Assembly: GCA_008638375.1 (NCBI GenBank)
Contig: CM018043.1
Span: 59,091,510-59,155,509, forward strand
Length of the DNA stretch: 64,000 bases
From: Nyssa sinensis
Taxonomy: Eukaryota > Streptophyta > Magnoliopsida > Cornales > Nyssaceae
Direction of reading: 5' to 3'
A program made the position numbers and the translations under genes. The notes below the pieces were generated by a model. The model was given only the letters and a program-made list of their open reading frames with translations. It ran no database searches and had not been told where the DNA came from. Shown here in pieces: positions 35,966 to 48,018 of the stretch. Each line of letters begins with the position of its first letter. The first letter of the stretch is position 1.

Positions 35966-36441
35966 TGATGTTGCACTTTTTTGTCCTGATACACCGTAGG
36001 CTCCTTAGTACAATATTGTCCGCTTTGGCTGCCCGTAGGTCTTACGACTCTCACGGCTTTGTTCTTTCAGGGAGGAAAATGCCTTGTGCTATGAAAAGAG
36101 CAGCTTGAGGCTTATAAGAGATACCAGTTCTCAACTCTTATTCGATGTGGGACTCAAAGTGACACAACAGCTACTCCCCCCAGTCGGGATTGGTGGAACA
36201 CAAAAATGAGGCACGTGGCTCAAGCGTTCCCACAGATGGCGCTAAACTGATGTTGCATTTTTTCATCCTGGCACGTAGTAGGCTCTGTGTGCACCATATT
36301 GTCGGCTTTGGGCTTAAGAGCCCTTGCGCCTTTGTTCTTCCTGAACGGAAAAAGCCTGATGCAAAGGAGAGGACGAATGAGGCTTATAAGAGACGCCAGT
36401 ACCCGACTTTTATTAGATGTGGGACTCAAAGTGACACAACA
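35966..36441 (+). mobile_element. Complete TRIM retroelement, 476 bp
   Basis: Two direct repeats, 35966-36169 (204 bp) and 36248-36441 (194 bp), both start TGATGTTGCA and end GTGACACAACA (TG...CA ends). They enclose a 78-bp internal region without coding capacity. A 5-bp target duplication atact flanks the whole (35961-35965 and 36442-36446). Shared inner motifs include aatattgtc/catattgtcgg then ctttg, gaggcttataagaga and gatgtgggactcaaagtgac. The structure is that of a terminal-repeat retrotransposon in miniature. The two LTRs differ at many positions, so it is old. The primer-binding site is not the common initiator-methionine type. Orientation is assigned only tentatively. Confidence 0.85.
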
Positions 36442-36446
36442 ATACT

Positions 36447-39400
36447 GTATATTGTACTTGATGTAGAATAAGTCGTTGAGGTATTTGAAGAACAATGTGA
36501 ACTCTTTAAGTCTCAGTCACATTTTAAGAAAAAATATTAATAGATGCAGGAATTGGTTAGTTATATTTTTTGAAACAGAGACACTATCTTGACTCAAAAC
36601 GGAGAGACGGACAATACTCATAACAAAAATATAGAGTTGGTCAGTCACATTTTTTGAAATGAAGACCTATATTGACCTAAAACGATGAGACGAATAATAC
36701 TCATTACTTTACTCTTTTCTTACATGAAAAGACATTATTGCCCTGACAAAGACACCATGAAATGACAAAAATATCTTTATTAGAGACTTACAAGAAGACA
36801 AGGGTGCACCTCGGGTTGTTTACTTAAAGCAACCAACTAGAAGGCCATTCCCCTCCTCACTTCTCTCTTTCAAAGGAAAGTGCTTGAGGAATTGGTCTCC
36901 CTCACAACAGGTAAGTATTTTATCTTCTCTCTCTCTCTCTCTAAAACTTATTGCTCAAAGTAACTTGAATATAGACTTGGCTCATTACTCTTTCCTTTAA
37001 AGTAAGTATAGATGTAAGATACATCACTTATTATTGAGTTATTTTTTAACAAATACATGATGACATGTATTCAAGTTCACATTAAAAGAAATTAAAAAAA
37101 AAAAAAGTGTAATAGAGAGAATCATAATCCCTCAAATACATATTTAACCAATGTGGATTGTTTTTTTGTCTTCTTCAAAACTTAGTAGCTTTCAAAATTG
37201 AGTTACTATTGATTCAAGATTTTGTCACTATTGATTCCCATTAAAAAAAAAAAAGTAATAGGCTTAGTAGCATTCAATCTGAAATCTCTCATTTAGTCAC
37301 TATTGATTCAAAATTTCTTTAAGACTATTAAAATGTAATTCATTTTTTTTAGACAGAAATTAAATGATTATTTCAAAAACTGAACAAAATCATTTTAAAG
37401 AATTTAGATACATGAATCAGTCATGTGATTGTGACAAAAAAAAAAACAGTCGTGAAAATAAGAGTCTGATCAAAAGAAGAATAGAGGGCGACTATATTAC
37501 ACATGCCAAAGTAAAACATGCTTCTACTGTGAATAGTGTAATCCATTGCCATCGACTGTAGATCCCTCTATGTCTATAGCCAAGTGATTGATGATGTTGC
37601 CCAGGTGAGGACATAAGTTAGGTACATTTGTTCACGGGCACAAATGATTGAACCAAGCCAGGGAATGACAAAAGTCCCTGGGGTTGTGACTTTGTTCATG
37701 GTTGGTTGTGTCTTACTTGTAGGCTGAGTTGCCTTATTAACAAAATGATTACATGTGTCACTGATAATGTTACTTTTTGAACACTTAGTTACCTTAAGCT
37801 TGTCAAATATGAACTCGATATGTAAACTTTTGAAAACCTAGTTGCTTTTTTTTTTTAGTGTCTATGTTTGGATCTTCCCATTCACAGTGATCTTAGTACA
37901 ATGAAATGATCATACATAAAAATTAAATATAAATTTATATTACAGTTTGTTCGAAATATTCTTATACTATATGTTGTTGCCAATTTCTAAACGGAAGTCA
38001 TTCTCCTCACGTTTCCTGTCAAGATTAAAGGTGAGAGGGTTATCGAATTGGTGGCTCGATAATAGCTGCTATGCTGATTAAGTTAGAAAAGTAAAAGAAC
38101 TAAAATTAAAAGAAAATAATTAACTATGAATTGAAATTATAGTTTAGAGTCTTATTTATTGACTGTTAGTTATCTGAATTTGAGTAGGATTAGAAGTCGC
38201 AAAGATCGAGATTTGAACATATCTATAAATAGAAGTTATTATATTAAATTTTGAGGTCGGTATGCTCTTTAAGGCAGTGAACTGCTCGTGATCCCATTAT
38301 TCTTGTCCAGTAGATTTCAACTTGATCGGTGCCTAAATGATGTTTGGCTCTTATGATTTAGAGCATAGTGAACATGTGTTAAGATATTAAGCTAGCATCA
38401 GTTTATAGCGTATCATTGTCCAAAACACAAATTTAATGAGAAGTGCTAGAAAACCAAATGGACATAATATAATAACCTATTTGCGGCAACTTTTACACCT
38501 TACATGTATATTTGTATTTATAAAAGTTGTCCTAAAAAATGAATCTTACTGTTTGGTTGTTAGAAATATAATCATCTAACCAGCATCGACGAGACACGAA
38601 ATCAAACAAAAAAATAAATTTAAAAGCACATACACACACAAGAATATAAAAATTTATGTGGTTCATCTCAGAATAGGGTTACGTTCACGGTTATTGCAAT
38701 TTCACTAATAATCTGAAAGTACTTATAAGTTATAACAAAATATAATTTTTCAATTATAAATACATAAAATTAAGGCAACGGAAATTTTTTGGATAGATGC
38801 ATTACAACTTTTTTTCTATTAATTTTTATTTTTAGAACAAATAAGAAAGCATTTATAAAAGAAAGTTGCTGTGAATGCTTTTCTTCAAACATACTTTTTG
38901 TGTTTGGGAAAGCAACCCTAAATACCCACTTATCAATTGCTCATGCCGAACTTCTTGTAATGATCAATGTTAAACTTTTCAAGTTTTTATTTCAAATTTT
39001 AAATTTCAAATGATATGATACAGAATTATTATGTTATATTAATAACATAATTAAATAAATAATGTAATGTCATATTAAATAAAATGTAAAATTTTAAAAT
39101 TTCTATTATTATTGTACAAGGAAGTCATCCCAACTCAACCACAACCATACTAATCAAAATTCATAAATATTATAGATTCAACTTGTTAAAAATTTTGAGG
39201 GCGATGGCACTCCACAAAGCCCGACCTGCCACTATCTTACGGGAATTGTATACAAAAATGTGAGGCATTCTTCGGAGATTAGATTATCATGTGACATTGT
39301 ATTTTTTTATTAATATTTTATCGTATATGTATATTATGATTCATTAAAAATTATATGTGACATTAAATTATTAAATATTAAAATAAAATTCATAAATGTC

Positions 39401-41780
39401 ACAAGAAAACTCCTATTTCAAGTAATATCTTATATTTCAAACTTTATTACAAGCAAGTCACTCGTAAGGAATGACAATTTAACCTGTTCTTAATACGACA
39501 GGTATGAGAAAGTCTTTTTCACCTACTAGGATTTGGGAAGAAGATACGCCGTCTTAATTATATAAAATAAAATAATAAAAATATTTTGTATTACATAGTC
39601 AATGTTTATAATGATATTTTTTAGTTACTTATTCACAATTTTTATAAACTTGATAGAATTATATGTTTAAAAAAAAAATAAAGTTTTTACTAATTCTTTA
39701 TTAACATCCATATTTGTTATATTAATGTAACATTTTCTTTAAAATATGTTAATTATAATTAATTTAATAAAATAAATAAATAAAATTTTAAAATAAATGA
39801 GAATCGTGATAAGACCGTTATCACCTATTACAAAATTTAAACAGATTTATGAAAAAATATTTCTTTACAAGACATAATTAATAAAGAAATTCCCGTCTCA
39901 AACCCGCTATATTTCCATCCACTCGTGTCATGGAAGTTTAATCTTGACAAAAATTTAGAATCACTGCAGAACAATAAAAATGAGGTCACGAGCACAAAAA
40001 TAGTCACTGGAAACTGTGACAATAGGTTCTGTATCAAATAACTTGGTAGGCAAGTTAGGCTCCCTGCATAGTATGAATTTTTTTTAATAGTTTATTAAAG
40101 TGAAGTGATAATGTATTTATTTAATAATATTATATCGTATATAATATAACTTATTTTTAATAATAAAATATAATATATGTATCAAAATATTATTAAAAAT
40201 ATTTATTAAAACGTGATCTATCAAATTTATTTAAAAATATCCTGCATAATATTAAAAAGTGGGTTAAAATGTAAGCAAGCATGTAATGTCTTTTTTATTA
40301 ATTATAAATGAGTTAATTATATAGCATCAATTAATAATTATATTTTATTAGAAAAAAAGATGCCAGGGAAATGTTTTGAATGAATTTATTACAGGAACAT
40401 ATAAATATATTATTTAATAATATTTTATTATCTATGACAAGGCTTAATTTATTGTAACATATTAATATATTTTTTATAATACTTTATTAATGTGCAATGT
40501 TATTTAATTTTTTAATAAACATAATACATGTATTGTGATAATCGTATGATTAAAGGAATTTTACGCATGACATAAATATGAGAAGAGGTGGAGAAGGTCA
40601 ATAATAGAATGCTGCAATCTTGTGGTGTGAATAGACAGAAAATGACTCCATTCCGGTCTTCGGGAGTCGTGTTTTTGTCTCCTACCACTCTATCAAGTAT
40701 GTCAGATACAGTCATTCTCCACCACCTGTCGTCCTCCAATGTTTTACTATTTTTGTCTTTTATTTTTCTCCTTTGCCAAGCAAAGAAACTATTTAAATTG
40801 TCAGAGTTTAATTAATTCTATTTTTATTGTTTCTGTTGTCTCACAGACTTGTATAATATTTAGACTAATGATTGATTTTATAAATACAAAAGATGAGAGC
40901 ATCCTTTACAAACAGTTGTTACTACAATCGACCAATTCCTTAGAATTATTTGAGTTATTTTTGTTTATTCACCATTGTCAAATCTTTTACTCCTATTATG
41001 CGTTTGGCACGTGTATATTATGAATAAAGACTGATGCTTCACCCTGATTTTTGGAGAAGCTTATTCCCATTCCTTCGTGGTATGGTATTATTGCACCCTA
41101 AGAAGTAAATCATTGAGTGCAAATGTAGATGAGGACCTTCAATAACATTTCTTTAGTTTTTTTTTCCTTTGTTGTCTATTCTCTTGCAAAGATTGAGACT
41201 CTCACAGGTGAGTCTTATAAATAAAAAATTATTAAGTAAGATTATCACGTTAAGTTATTGTATTTCACAAATTTTATAATTTTTTGAATATACGAGGAAG
41301 TTTGTAATCATGAATTAGTAAAAATTTAAAAAGTTTGTAAGATATTATTATATTACAAGAAAAAATAATATGGTGTGATGATTTCATTAAATAATTTCTC
41401 TCATAAACGATTTCATACCTCGCCCGAATACCAACAAACGCAACACGAAATCATAAAGGAGAATTGAACATGTCGAATTCCTTAATAACCAAAAAATAAA
41501 GGGACTCCTCACCCAAAAAGAGAAAACTCTTAAATTTTGAAATTAAAATATTATTGATAAGTTAAAAAATAAGAATTGCTTTATATTATATTTATAAGCT
41601 AAGAATACTATTGATCCTAATAGAATACTGACTCCTTCTATTGATATAATTAGAAAACTATCAATTTATTGTACGTGCGGGAAAAGAAACCGATAAATAA
41701 AAAGAAAGCGGGTAAAAATTGATGCAAAATTTGAATTTGGTTGGGTCGTATCCGAGTCATTGTCGATTCACACATGGCTT
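36447..41780. other. AT-rich intergenic DNA
   Basis: No gene supported. A diverged direct repeat of about 75 bp (about 36547-36623 and 36631-36705, sharing ttttttgaaa and caatactcat/aatactcatt) lies at the left. Repeats around tcactattgattca occur near 37225 and 37297. The remainder is low-complexity AT-rich sequence with only chance open frames. Confidence 0.5.
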
Positions 41781-41799
41781 TGCTTCAAACGAGTCTTGA

Positions 41800-44115
41800 A
41801 ACGTTCCCATTGATTCGTGATGATTAAAACTTTGAGAACTGATAGGGATACAATTTATCTTGTCTGTGATGATTTTTTGGAGAAACATGGTATTAGACAT
41901 TAGTTGACTGCTAGATATACTCCACAACAAAACAAAGTGGAAGAAAGAAAAAATATAACTGTTATGGATATGGTTAGATACATGTTAAAATTTAAAAATT
42001 TGATTAAAGGATTTTTTGGTTAAAGCCGTTGCTTGTGTTATTTATATTTTGAATATGTGCCCTACTAGAACTGTTTCTAACAAAACCTCCCAAGAAGTTT
42101 GGAGTGGACAGAAGTCTGTCATTAAATACCTAAGGGTGTTTGGATGCATTGCATATGCTCATGTATCAGATCATCTTAGAAAGAAACTTGATGATAGAGG
42201 TAAAAAAATGTGTTTTCATTGGCTATAGTCAATTGTCAAAGGCCTATAAGTTGTATAAGCCAATAATACAGAAGGTGATTATCAATCATGATGTGACTTT
42301 TTATGAGCAAGGGGTTTGGGATTAGTCTTAGAATGATCAAATCCAGCCAGCTTTAACTTTTAATAATACAGATTCACAAATTGAAATACAAAGTGAGCCT
42401 CAAATTAGTGATCCTCCATCTTCAGATGTGACATTACCTTATGCAAAGTCCTTTAGGCGTCCTCAACGCTAGCGCCACTTGCCTGCTCGCTTATATGATT
42501 ATGTTGTTGGTAGTGATAATGAGTCAACTAATGAAGATTTGGTGAATTTTGCTTTATTTGTAGATTGTGATCCAGTGACTTTGGAAGAAGACTCTCGTGA
42601 TGATCATTGGATTAAAGCAATGAATGATGAAATCTATGCAATTGAGAAGAACAACATATGGCAACTTATTACTCTTCCTAGTGGTAAAAAATCAATTGGT
42701 GTGAAGTGGGTGTACAAGACAAAGTACAGGCCCAATGGTGAGGTAGATCACTTAAAGCAAGATTGGTGGCTAAGGGTTACAAACAAAAGCCATGTATTGA
42801 TTATTTTGAGGTGTTTGCTCCTGTTGCTAGACTTGATATAGTTCGTATGTTTGTTTCTCTTGCTGCTCAAAATAATTGAAGAATTTTTCAAATGAATGTT
42901 AAATCTGCGTTCTTAAATGGTGTACTTAAAGAAGAGGTTTATATTGAGCAACCTGTCGGCTATATGATAAAAGCACATAAAAACAAAGTCTTTAGATTAA
43001 ATAAGGCATTGTATGGATTGAAGCAAGCGCTTAGAGGGTATACACGCATTAACTCTTATTTTGTTGAGCATGATTTTAAAAGATTTCTTTATAAGCATAC
43101 TTTATATGTCAAGTCTAATTCACATGGTGATATTCTTATTGTGTGCTTATATGTTAACGATTTGATATTTACTAACAATAATCCAAAGTTGATTTCAGAA
43201 TTCAGAGAGGCTACGATATCTCACTTTGAGATGACAAGTATGAGACTAATGTCTTATTTTTTTAGCATTGAAGTTATTCAAACAGATGGTGAAATTTTTA
43301 TTTCACAGAAAAAGTATGTTAGTGATATTTTGAAAAGGTTTAGGATGGATAAGTCCAATCAAATTTTGACTCCAGTTGAGGAGAGATTGAAGTTGGTGAG
43401 AGATGGTACAAGTGATCTTGTGAATCCAACCTACTTTAAAAGTTTCGTAGGAAGCTTGAGATATTTGACTTTTACTAGGCCATATATTATGTTTGGTGTC
43501 AGGTTGATTAGCAGATTTATGGAGACTCTACATCAATCTCACTTGTAAGTTGTTAAACGGATTTTGCGATACATTCGAGGTACCCAAAGTGATGGCATTT
43601 TTTACTCATCTTCTAACAATTTGGAACTTGTTGGATATACAGATAATAATTGGGCATGTGATACTGAGATGTGAAAGAGTACTTCAAGATATATCTTTTA
43701 TTTTGGTTCTGGTGTATTTTCTTGGTTTTCTAAAAAGTACTAGGTTGTTGCTCTTTCAACAGCAGAGGCAGAGTACATTGCAGCAGAGAATACTGCTACT
43801 CAAACAGTTTGGTTACGGTGGATGCTTGGTGTTTTACAACACAAGTAGGATGGACCTCCAATAAATATTTTGTGATAGCAAGTTTTTTATTACATTGATG
43901 AAGAATCTAATTTTCATGGGAGAAGCAAGCACATTGATATCAAGTTTCACTTCATTCGTGACTTGGTGAATGGCGATCCAACTTGAATTTTGTCTTTTTA
44001 AAAAACAAGTTGTAGATATTTTTACAAAGCTGCTTAAAACAAATTCTTTTTTGAAATTAAAAAGATTACTTAGTATGGTAAAATTTAAAGAACTTGGTTT
44101 AAGAAAGACAATATG
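41800..44115 (+). mobile_element. Degenerate Ty1/copia retrotransposon body
   Basis: The coding order is that of copia. An integrase remnant begins near 41820 (YTPQQN and ERKN boxes), followed by its end at 42016-42228 (CVIYILNMCPTRTVSNKTSQ, FGCIAYAHVSDHLRKKLD). Reverse transcriptase follows at about 42600-43548 (KAMNDEIYAIEKNNIW, GVKWVYKTKY, NVKSAFLNGVLKEEVYIEQP, ALYGLKQALRG). The catalytic YVDD reads YVND. An RNase-H part follows to about 44110. Stops and shifts are frequent. No LTR pair was recognised, so the ends are lost or too diverged. Confidence 0.75.
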
Positions 44116-44741
44116 AGCCAATTAAATTAAATTATTATAATTTTAGTAGGACTTGAGTCCTAATAATATAATATAAAGAATAAAGTAATAAATTATGGGA
44201 GGTGGTAGCCTTACATGCTACATACAGTAAAGTTTGTGGAAACAGGGAGATCACATAACATTTCTCAACCTTGTAACTTGATGCTTGCCTAAAGGTTGGT
44301 AAGTGAGTTAAGTTACTATCAATTTCACGTCACATTCTCCTGGTATTTGTCAGTCCTATCGTTATCTGGCATGGAATACCCACACTCTTGTGTCTTAATT
44401 TACACTATCGACACTCTGTAACCCTATATACGTATCTTAGAGTGTAATTAGTAAATATGATGTGTTAATATGTGATTTTCTTCTTTGTCCATAAATTATT
44501 TGGGCCTGTCCTGCCAGTGGTATTTAAGTGATCACCATCGGCATCATCAATGCACTATTTAAGTGAACTTCATCATCATCATCTGGTGCAGATAGTGAGA
44601 ATCATTTACTTTGTACTAAAAGGTTGGGCTGGTTTGCTGTGACTATATCTGATGCAACCTAATCTCTTAATGCTTACAAATTTCATATTTTGTCTATTTC
44701 TACTGTCATTTTTACTACTTTCAGGGCTCAACCAAGATTGC

Positions 44742-44782
<41 letters not shown>

Positions 44783-47700
44783 ATTACCATTTTTTTTATA
44801 TTAAATAGGAGTCAAGTATTAGTGTCTCTTATTAGTTTTAATCGTTTTCTTTCAAGCATGAAGCCTTTTCCTAAGTCAAGACCCGCAAAATGAATGAGAC
44901 ATCATTAGTTTGATGTCCTCCCTTTGGGAGAGCGAGGCCTGGTCACGTACCGTTCTTCTCACACTCCACTTTTCACGATTGGGAGAGTAGCTGATGTTAC
45001 CATTTTCTCTTACATTAAATAGGAGTCGAATACTGGTGTCGTTTATAAGTTTCAGTTGCTCTCTTTTAAACATGAGGCTTTTTTTTAAGGAAAGACAGAA
45101 TCGTACAGACAAATTAAGATTCAAAGCGAACAATATTGTATTGAGAATCAACTGTGTGCAGACAAATGAGACATCGTCAATATATATTAATATTTGATGT
45201 GCAAAATCATCAAAAAAAAAAAAAAAAAGGGGGGGGGGGCGTGTAATAGCAGCTTCGTGGCACGTGTTACTTGGCAATCTGCAAGTTGCAAAGATACTAA
45301 CATTAGTAAAATGAAAAAACCATATGGTTTGATTTTTTCTAGAGAATGAAGAGACAAATTAAATGTATAGGAATCATAACTTGTACTATAATTTAATATT
45401 GAAATTGCTCTGCGTCCCAAACCTAAGAAAGGCACAATATTTTGTACACAGATTCTCAATGTTTTGTCTTTGAACGGCCATCTTTTGCTTCTGTACAAGT
45501 ATTTTTTCTTTGTTTGGAGAGTTTTAAATTTTGAAATTTTATTTTAATAATTTAATTATTGAAAAATAGATTTTAAAAAATTATTAATCTTTTACATTGA
45601 ATATATTGAATAATATTTATTAGTTAATAATTATAAATTTAGATAAACTTGATACGGTCATATGTTTGGGAAAAATAATTATTATAATTTTTTATTTGAA
45701 ATGTGTTGTACTGTTAGTTGAATAAAATAAATAAAAAAATAAAAATTTAAGTATAAATAAGAACTCCAATAAAAACACGTTTTCCTTGATCACATAATTT
45801 AAACCAACTTAGAGAAACATTTTTTTATGAAATAAAATTAGGAAAAGAGTTATCAAATCGTGATATTCTTTTATGAGTTCGGTATATTACATGATAATAT
45901 ATATTTTTAATCACACTTTGTTATATAAATTATATTTTATTAAAAAGATAAATCATATTATATATCACAAAATATTATTTAAAAAATCAAATTAGTTTTA
46001 CGGTAAAAAATTAATAATTCTATTATTTAATAATTAATATTTTTTAAAAAATCAACCTTTTAATGGGACTTATATTTAATACTTTCACACTTTATTAGAT
46101 AATATAATTTTACAATATTAATCTTCTTTCACACTTACTATAACAACATATAAAATTGGTTAGAAGGGAGATTTGGAAATTTTGATAATAATTTATGAAT
46201 TTTCAAACTGAACTTATATTTCAGAATATGAATAAAAGGAATAGGGAAGTCTTAAATTAGAACAGAGGAAGTATTTAGCTTTTTTCTTTTTCTTTTTTTC
46301 ATTTTAGCGTGCATATATATGTAAACATATATATATATATATATATCTATACACACACACACTTAAGTAGTAGGTTTTTTCAAATCATTCGAGTGCATGT
46401 TACTTTTATATATATATATGTGTGTGTGTGTGTGTTTTTCCTTCAGTTTCAAAGTTAAGTAATAATTTTTATTTAGATTTTATTTGATTTTAATATTATT
46501 CAATATAATTATTTGTTTTTATTGGTGTATATGTTTGTTAAATATATGGATGATATACTATATTATTAAGGAAAAACATTTTTGACCACTTATGAAATAA
46601 ATATATCTAAAAATTAATATTTTTATATAATTATTTAATAATATTAATTGTTTAATTCAAATATTATATTTACACAATTTAATTAAATGGGTGTTTTATT
46701 TTTTACTTTTAGCTTAAAAAATTGAAAGAAAAGAAAAGGAAAGAAAGAGACAAAAAGAAATGCACATTTCCAAATAAAGAGCCCCAAAATTAAAGTATTG
46801 CAATCCTGAAATTAAGTATGATCCATTCCAAAGAAGCTTTAAATTCTTTAACGACAGGAAAAAGTGTAGTTACGAGACCCTTAATGTTAAAAATAGACAT
46901 GACCACGTTGTTTGAACGCGCGTTTTATTACAATTACCCGGCCCAAATTCAAATTAGATTTTCCCCTTTCACTCTACCGACTTTCACCACTCCCGACTCC
47001 AAGACAATTTCGTACAAATGACCTGCTCACGCGCATTGAAAGAGCGTGGTTCGGCAGATTCACAGAACCGAAAGGAAATTTTACAAACCCAACAAAATTT
47101 TCATGGCTTTTATTCGCAGGGACAAAAACAAAATCACATGCCTCTTCCAAAACACTATAGTTGTGATTCGTGAATCGCTTTTTCATGATTCCTATTCTCA
47201 AATATGTAGACTAGACTCTCTTTCACACTCGCTGTCCAGCTCATATTTACCTGTATGTATATATATATGTCTACATAATATATGATGCAGTGTGATGATA
47301 GTAAGAATCTCCCGTCAGGGGCAAAATTGCAAATCCCAATGGACAATGTCTGTCTGTCAGAGATTTTTGACCTCTTCTATGATCTGTTCAGCCATCATCT
47401 TTATCTTCATCATCATCCCCCACATCCAACATTATGCATAATTCTATTGCTGTTAGATAACCATACTCTTGTTCTTACGCTTCATCTGATTTTAGAGGTT
47501 AAGAGGAAATACATACATCTACTCCAATGGTGGGGTTTCTTTCTTGAAAGTTTCAACTACCATTCTCTTTGCTCCCCCTGTTTTCTACTCCGCGCCCTCG
47601 ATCACCGGTGAACCCAGTTTGTACTCTCTCTCTCTCTCTCTCTCTCTCACACGCTCACACAAACACACACACACACGCTCACACAAACACACACACCAAG

Positions 47701-47990
47701 AACATTCTCGTCCTCAGCGTCCCATGGGTTGTCTGGTATAGACATTCTTCAACAACCCATCCCAACTCCACAATACCCCATCTGATCTAAGACTCTTTTA
47801 AGTTTCAGGGCACCTTTCTCTCCGAAGAGTATCCATCAAGGAACAGTGCTCTCTCTCTCTCTCTCTCTCTCTCAAGAGTAAAGAGTACCCATAGAAGAGC
47901 AGTGCATCTTTCTCTCTCCCCAGTAAAATAGTACCCCCACCGCCGACACTACGTTCCTCCATCTTCCCTCTCTGTAGCTAATCTCTATAG
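44116..47990. other. Intergenic DNA upstream of the formin gene
   Basis: No gene supported. It holds a (TA)n tract at about 44742-44779, then a diverged direct repeat pair of about 100 bp at about 44779-44880 and 44992-45092 (both with ttaaataggagtc and a catga/gaggctt or agcctt motif), which could be remains of LTRs. An A run followed by a G run lies at about 45211-45238. Very AT-rich DNA covers 45500-46700. Microsatellites sit at about 46324-46366, 46411-46435 and 47625-47690. Confidence 0.45.
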
Positions 47991-48018
47991 TGAGGGAGAG
48001 CTCATACTAAAAACCAGG
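47620..48018 (+). promoter_or_regulatory. CT-rich leader and likely promoter region of the formin gene
   Basis: Two (CT)n runs (about 47621-47648 and 47851-47873) and pyrimidine-rich sequence precede the formin ATG, a common arrangement for plant 5' UTRs. The transcription start cannot be fixed. The ATG at 48019 is preferred because it opens a signal peptide and is the first ATG in a good context (accaggatg). Confidence 0.4.

Noticed and set aside
36190..36495. Overlapping 93- and 91-aa frames on both strands
   Set aside because: They lie inside the TRIM, which has no coding capacity in its family.
40512..40815. 75-aa frames on both strands in AT-rich DNA
   Set aside because: No recognisable motif, no splice or promoter context; likely chance.
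47544..47790. Small frames with serine/histidine/threonine repeats upstream of the formin
   Set aside because: Produced by (CT)n and (CACA)n tracts in the leader region.
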